Of a DNA stretch of 33,189 nt, positions 30,218 through 33,189 are shown piece by piece. Every line of letters starts with the position of its first letter. Within the stretch, counting starts at the first letter, position 1. The notes under the pieces are model-generated. The model was not told the DNA's origin. It was given only the letters and a program-made list of their open reading frames with translations, and ran no database searches. Where the stretch lies: positions 1-33,189 of the forward strand of contig QANT01008997.1 in assembly GCA_003254885.1 (NCBI GenBank), written 5' to 3'. A program made the position numbers and the translations under genes. Source of the DNA: Purshia tridentata (taxonomy: Eukaryota; Streptophyta; Magnoliopsida; Rosales; Rosaceae).

Positions 30218-31544
30218 ACTGCTGTCGCTAGTGGATGATGACTGTCTTTTGTGCAAACTAGACTTTTGGTAGAATAGTGTACTGTACATGCACTTTGGCA
30301 AAACACTTTGTCATTATGACCATTTCAGCAGGGTCGTGTCGTCAATGTAATTCCGAGTGACGGCAGGCCGAGACCACCTTTTGTACATGCACGGAATAGG
30401 TGATTGGGGTCTACTCGAATTATTTTGAAATTGCACAGGAATGTTAGTTATAACAAAACTCATTGAGGACCATATAGGTATTGAGAAGTAGAGTGAATGT
30501 ATCCTGAAATTAAGAATACAGTGTTTCGCATTTTCAAGAACTCCTAAGTCCTCCCTAGGTGGTCGAATCAATTTCCAAACCCTTGCATAGCGTTTTTGGT
30601 TAAGTAAATAACTTTTAACTATATTTAGGACTAAAGACTAATCAAATGTAAGGGACAACATCCCTGGGTGTCAAACAATCACGACCAATTTTTTGAAGTT
30701 TAAGGATGCAAGCAAAAAGTGAACAAAGTCCAGACAATACGTGGACACCAAAAATAAAAACTGACTGCAACACATCATAAACTGCTACATTTTGTATACG
30801 CACCTTGCCTACATTGGCTATAGGATCATTGTCATGGGAAACTTATTATTTGTAGTCAGCAATGTTTTGTTTGAAGTTGGAAACTGGTAAGGCCAAATTT
30901 TTTGTGGCTTCAGTGAACACATATTCAGTGAATCGCAATGGGTTCATTGCGAGTTGAAATGTGACGGGAAATTTTTGCATTATAAGCTTACGCTGATTGA
31001 ATAACCAATTAGTTTGCGAACGACGGACAAAAAGAAGACAAAGGGCGGACAAATTGTTGACACTGGTTTTTTCAATAGTGGGTTGCTGTCCATGCTTTTT
31101 TTTTTGTCCATTTTCTGTCCGCCTTTTGGTTCCCTTAGTCAAAACTTTCATTCAACAAGTTTGTCAATCAGATTCTTAAAATTATGCGGACCATAGAGAA
31201 CATGTCCACATAATGCCATTAACAATTGTAGCCACTTTTGCATTCCTGTATCTCACTTTCTGTACTCATTTTCCACGTATTTGTCGGTCGTCTACACGAG
31301 AAATCCCAGCATATATACATATATGAAGCGAAAGTTTTATACTTAACAGCACATACAATATCAACTTACATACTAACATGTGCATCACTGCAAAATAACA
31401 GGAACACAAGTCTGCCAATTCTGCACGCCAAAGGCATTCTCACAGATGCGCAAAATAACACAAACATATATCGCATTCGCACAACTTACCCAGACCCTTA
31501 GCAAGTCCACACTCCCGCATACGTCTTAAGACAATGCGTGATGG

Positions 31545-32000
31545 TCATGGATGCCCACTGTTGCCGCCCAACTTTGAACTTACCATGTGGGGAGTAATGT
31601 GCTGCCACTGACCCTGTGGTACAAACACCTCCATGTATTCTCTGAAGTGCTCAAATCCTTCATAAAGTGTGTGTATTTGATGGCCCCAAATTCCGCTAAA
31701 TGCACAAACATGTTTACAGCCTCGGAGGTATCGACTGCTATCTTTTCCTCAGCAGCGCGAATCTTCTGCTTCCGCGATTGTATTTTTTCAACTAGGATCT
31801 CGTGCCCGCCCTCCTTGACATTTTCGTCCATCTCGACACGCATCCTCTCGGCCTTCGCATACTCCAATACATGGTCCTTTGGCGATACCATTCTACGGGC
31901 TCTCGTTGCCGTCTGCAGATGGTTGTTCAACATCCGAGTCTGACAGGTACACGTGATTGGAACCGGACGACTGGCCCGACCTCGGAGGATTCTCTGCCAT
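31545..32000 (-). pseudogene. D-family coiled-coil-like gene D3, broken
   Basis: The start ATG (32000-31998) opens MAENPPRSGQSSGSNHVYLS and keeps the GAA codon that is TAA in D2. A one-base loss near 31890 (GGCAACGAGAGCCC against GGCAACCGGGAGCCC) and a deletion of about 34 bp near 31865 disrupt the EWYxER region. The helical part (AERMRVEMDENVKEGGHEIL, then KIQSRKQKIRAAEEKIAV) is intact, and a one-base loss near 31655 precedes the C-terminal FREYMEVFVPQGQWQHITPH. The lesions differ from those in D2. It converges on copy C, as D2 does on copy B. Confidence 0.65.
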
Positions 32001-32349
32001 GGTCGTAGAATTGGGAGCTCAACGATGTTTGGCTTGGTAGATGTGAAATTTGTTTCACCTACTTGCAACTTCAGATGTTTGAGGGGAATACATATTGAGT
32101 TGCATATTAATACTGAGCTGCCATCAATGGGCAATTAAGTGGAGGCAGCTGGGTTAAGAAGGTAGGTGGATACATTGACTTTCATATTAAGTGGAGGTGC
32201 TATCAATGAGCGAGTGGACCTGCATCACAGAACTCACTGCCCAATTAAGTGGAGTACTTGATGGTCTTCAATCTGGACAAGACATTACTAAATTTGTATT
32301 GTAATTACAAAAATAAAAGGGTTCTTTATTTAAATACCACATGAAGTTT

Positions 32350-32542
32350 TCAACATGTGCTAATGTGACACTTCTGGTCAATTTTTTGTTAAATCATCCA
32401 CTTATTTGTCAAACTTCTAATTTGCCCTCAAGTATAACAAGGAAAAAAATAAAGTTGGTAAGGGCAAATTAGAAAGTTTACAAAATAAGTTGATGATTTA
32501 ACAAAAAAAATTGATATGAGGTGCTATATTAGCACATATTGA
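32350..32542. mobile_element. 193-bp foldback MITE, right-arm copy
   Basis: Same length and ends as 19402-19594 (TCAACATGTGC and GCACATATTGA), in mirrored orientation. It was therefore already present when the arm was duplicated. Confidence 0.85.
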
Positions 32543-32749
32543 TAATTTTAGTTGGTAAATAGTACATAACAAAAGTTTTGATGGTACAGGAGCACACCTT
32601 CTATAGTCTAGGTGGTCTAGGTAGTCTTTGCGTAGAAAAGCCAAAATCAAAATCACGCTGATTACCATAGGTTTTGTCAACACGTTTTCCATGCCCTGTC
32701 TTACATTTGTCCGCTAAAGCGCAATTGTTAAAATCGGGCAGTCTCTTTG

Positions 32750-32929
32750 TACACATACGGATTGTTGTGGCAATGTGATGACAATGTCCAGCTGCCGGTT
32801 AATGCGTACATACTTTTCAGGTTTGTTGGAAACAGTCTGACCGAACAGATTGGACGTTGGGGGACAATGAGTTTGGGGACGGTTCTAGCGAGTTTTGAGA
32901 ATACTCACTCGGAAATTGGGTGGGGGGCA
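32750..32929 (-). other. Remnant of short ORF F2 in right arm
   Basis: The ATG on the minus strand near 32929 opens MPPTQFPSEYSQNS as in F2, then an extra base after SPNSLSP changes the frame. Present only as part of the arm duplication. Confidence 0.3.
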
Positions 32930-33189
32930 TTCCAAATAGACCGATGGTAATGACGCCCGAAAATCATATATATACACAGGAATAATAGCAGACTTTCCGC
33001 CTATGGAGAGCAATACAAATGAAACAATGTATTCACATACAACTTGTACACACTAAGATTGCATTTCAATGTAGTACCAAATTTTTAATCTTTCATTTTC
33101 TATATGCCTTTACTATGAATTTATTTGTTAGACATTTGAAAAAAACTTGTCAAATGTTGTAAAAATATATGACTAGGGTTTTGTGGAGG

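Larger units (their letters stand above)
27709..33150. repeat. Right arm of the giant imperfect palindrome
   Basis: Mirror of 18799-24302. It begins inside exon 4 of the Ulp1 gene and ends near 33150, after which the sequence no longer matches the left arm. It carries Ulp1 copy C, the small shared ORF (about 30315-30410, minus), D3, the 193-bp MITE and the F2 remnant. Confidence 0.93.

Noticed and set aside
18799..33150. Palindrome as an assembly duplicate
   Set aside because: Paired exons differ at 5-10% of bases and each arm has its own insertions, deletions and stops, which a misassembly of one locus would not give.
1..33189. LTR retrotransposon or retrovirus-like coding region
   Set aside because: No reverse transcriptase, RNase H, integrase or aspartic protease motif was seen in any long frame. 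The CCHC knuckle belongs to mudrA.

Overview
This is plant (angiosperm-like) nuclear DNA made almost entirely of transposon material. The clues are GT-AG introns that can be placed exactly by comparing paralogous copies, plant-restricted families (a DUF1985-type domain fused to a Ulp1/C48 cysteine protease, and a mudrA-type MULE transposase), a retroposon scar with a target-site duplication, and many small foldback elements. No host gene, tRNA, rRNA, reverse transcriptase or integrase was recognised. The species cannot be named from the sequence.

Layout. 1-1.4 kb: GA-rich low complexity, a CGCCCAAAGT palindromic repeat and a short polyA retroposon. 1.5-5.75 kb (+): eight-exon DUF1985-Ulp1 pseudogene, copy A. 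5.75-8.5 kb: a cluster of small foldback elements and two-copy duplications. 8.7-10.7 kb: region upstream of the transposase, with two perfect E2F-type sites, a 21-bp minisatellite and a 164-bp duplication. 10.68-13.32 kb (+): mudrA pseudogene with two in-frame stops and an apparent catalytic Asp-to-Tyr change. 14.4-15.3 and 16.65-17.2 kb: three large foldback elements of one family. 15.59-16.36 kb (+): an unrecognised coiled-coil-like gene, D1. 17.77-18.17 kb (+): an unrecognised Cys-rich gene, E, with a TATA box.

18.8-33.15 kb is one huge imperfect palindrome with arms of about 5.5 kb around a 3.4-kb spacer. The left arm plus spacer holds a second DUF1985-Ulp1 gene (copy B, minus strand) and a convergent D-family gene (D2, plus). 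The right arm holds the mirror images: a 5'-truncated Ulp1 copy (C, plus) and D3 (minus). The arms differ by about 5-10% in the exons I counted and carry different lesions, so the inverted duplication is old and not a simple assembly echo.

How it fits together. mudrA plus a Ulp1-like protease gene is the known combination of Kaonashi (KI)-type MULEs in plants. The D family (three copies) and gene E accompany them here and have no function I recognise; they are candidates for additional MULE-encoded proteins. Read-through transcription from D2 or D3 would cross both palindrome arms and make a long hairpin RNA, the architecture of maize Mu killer. An 11-bp-phased array built on a GGACA core recurs in the Ulp1 leaders, introns and foldback elements and links all parts of the window. 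Nearly every gene is broken, often by exactly two-copy tandem duplications of 16-225 bp.
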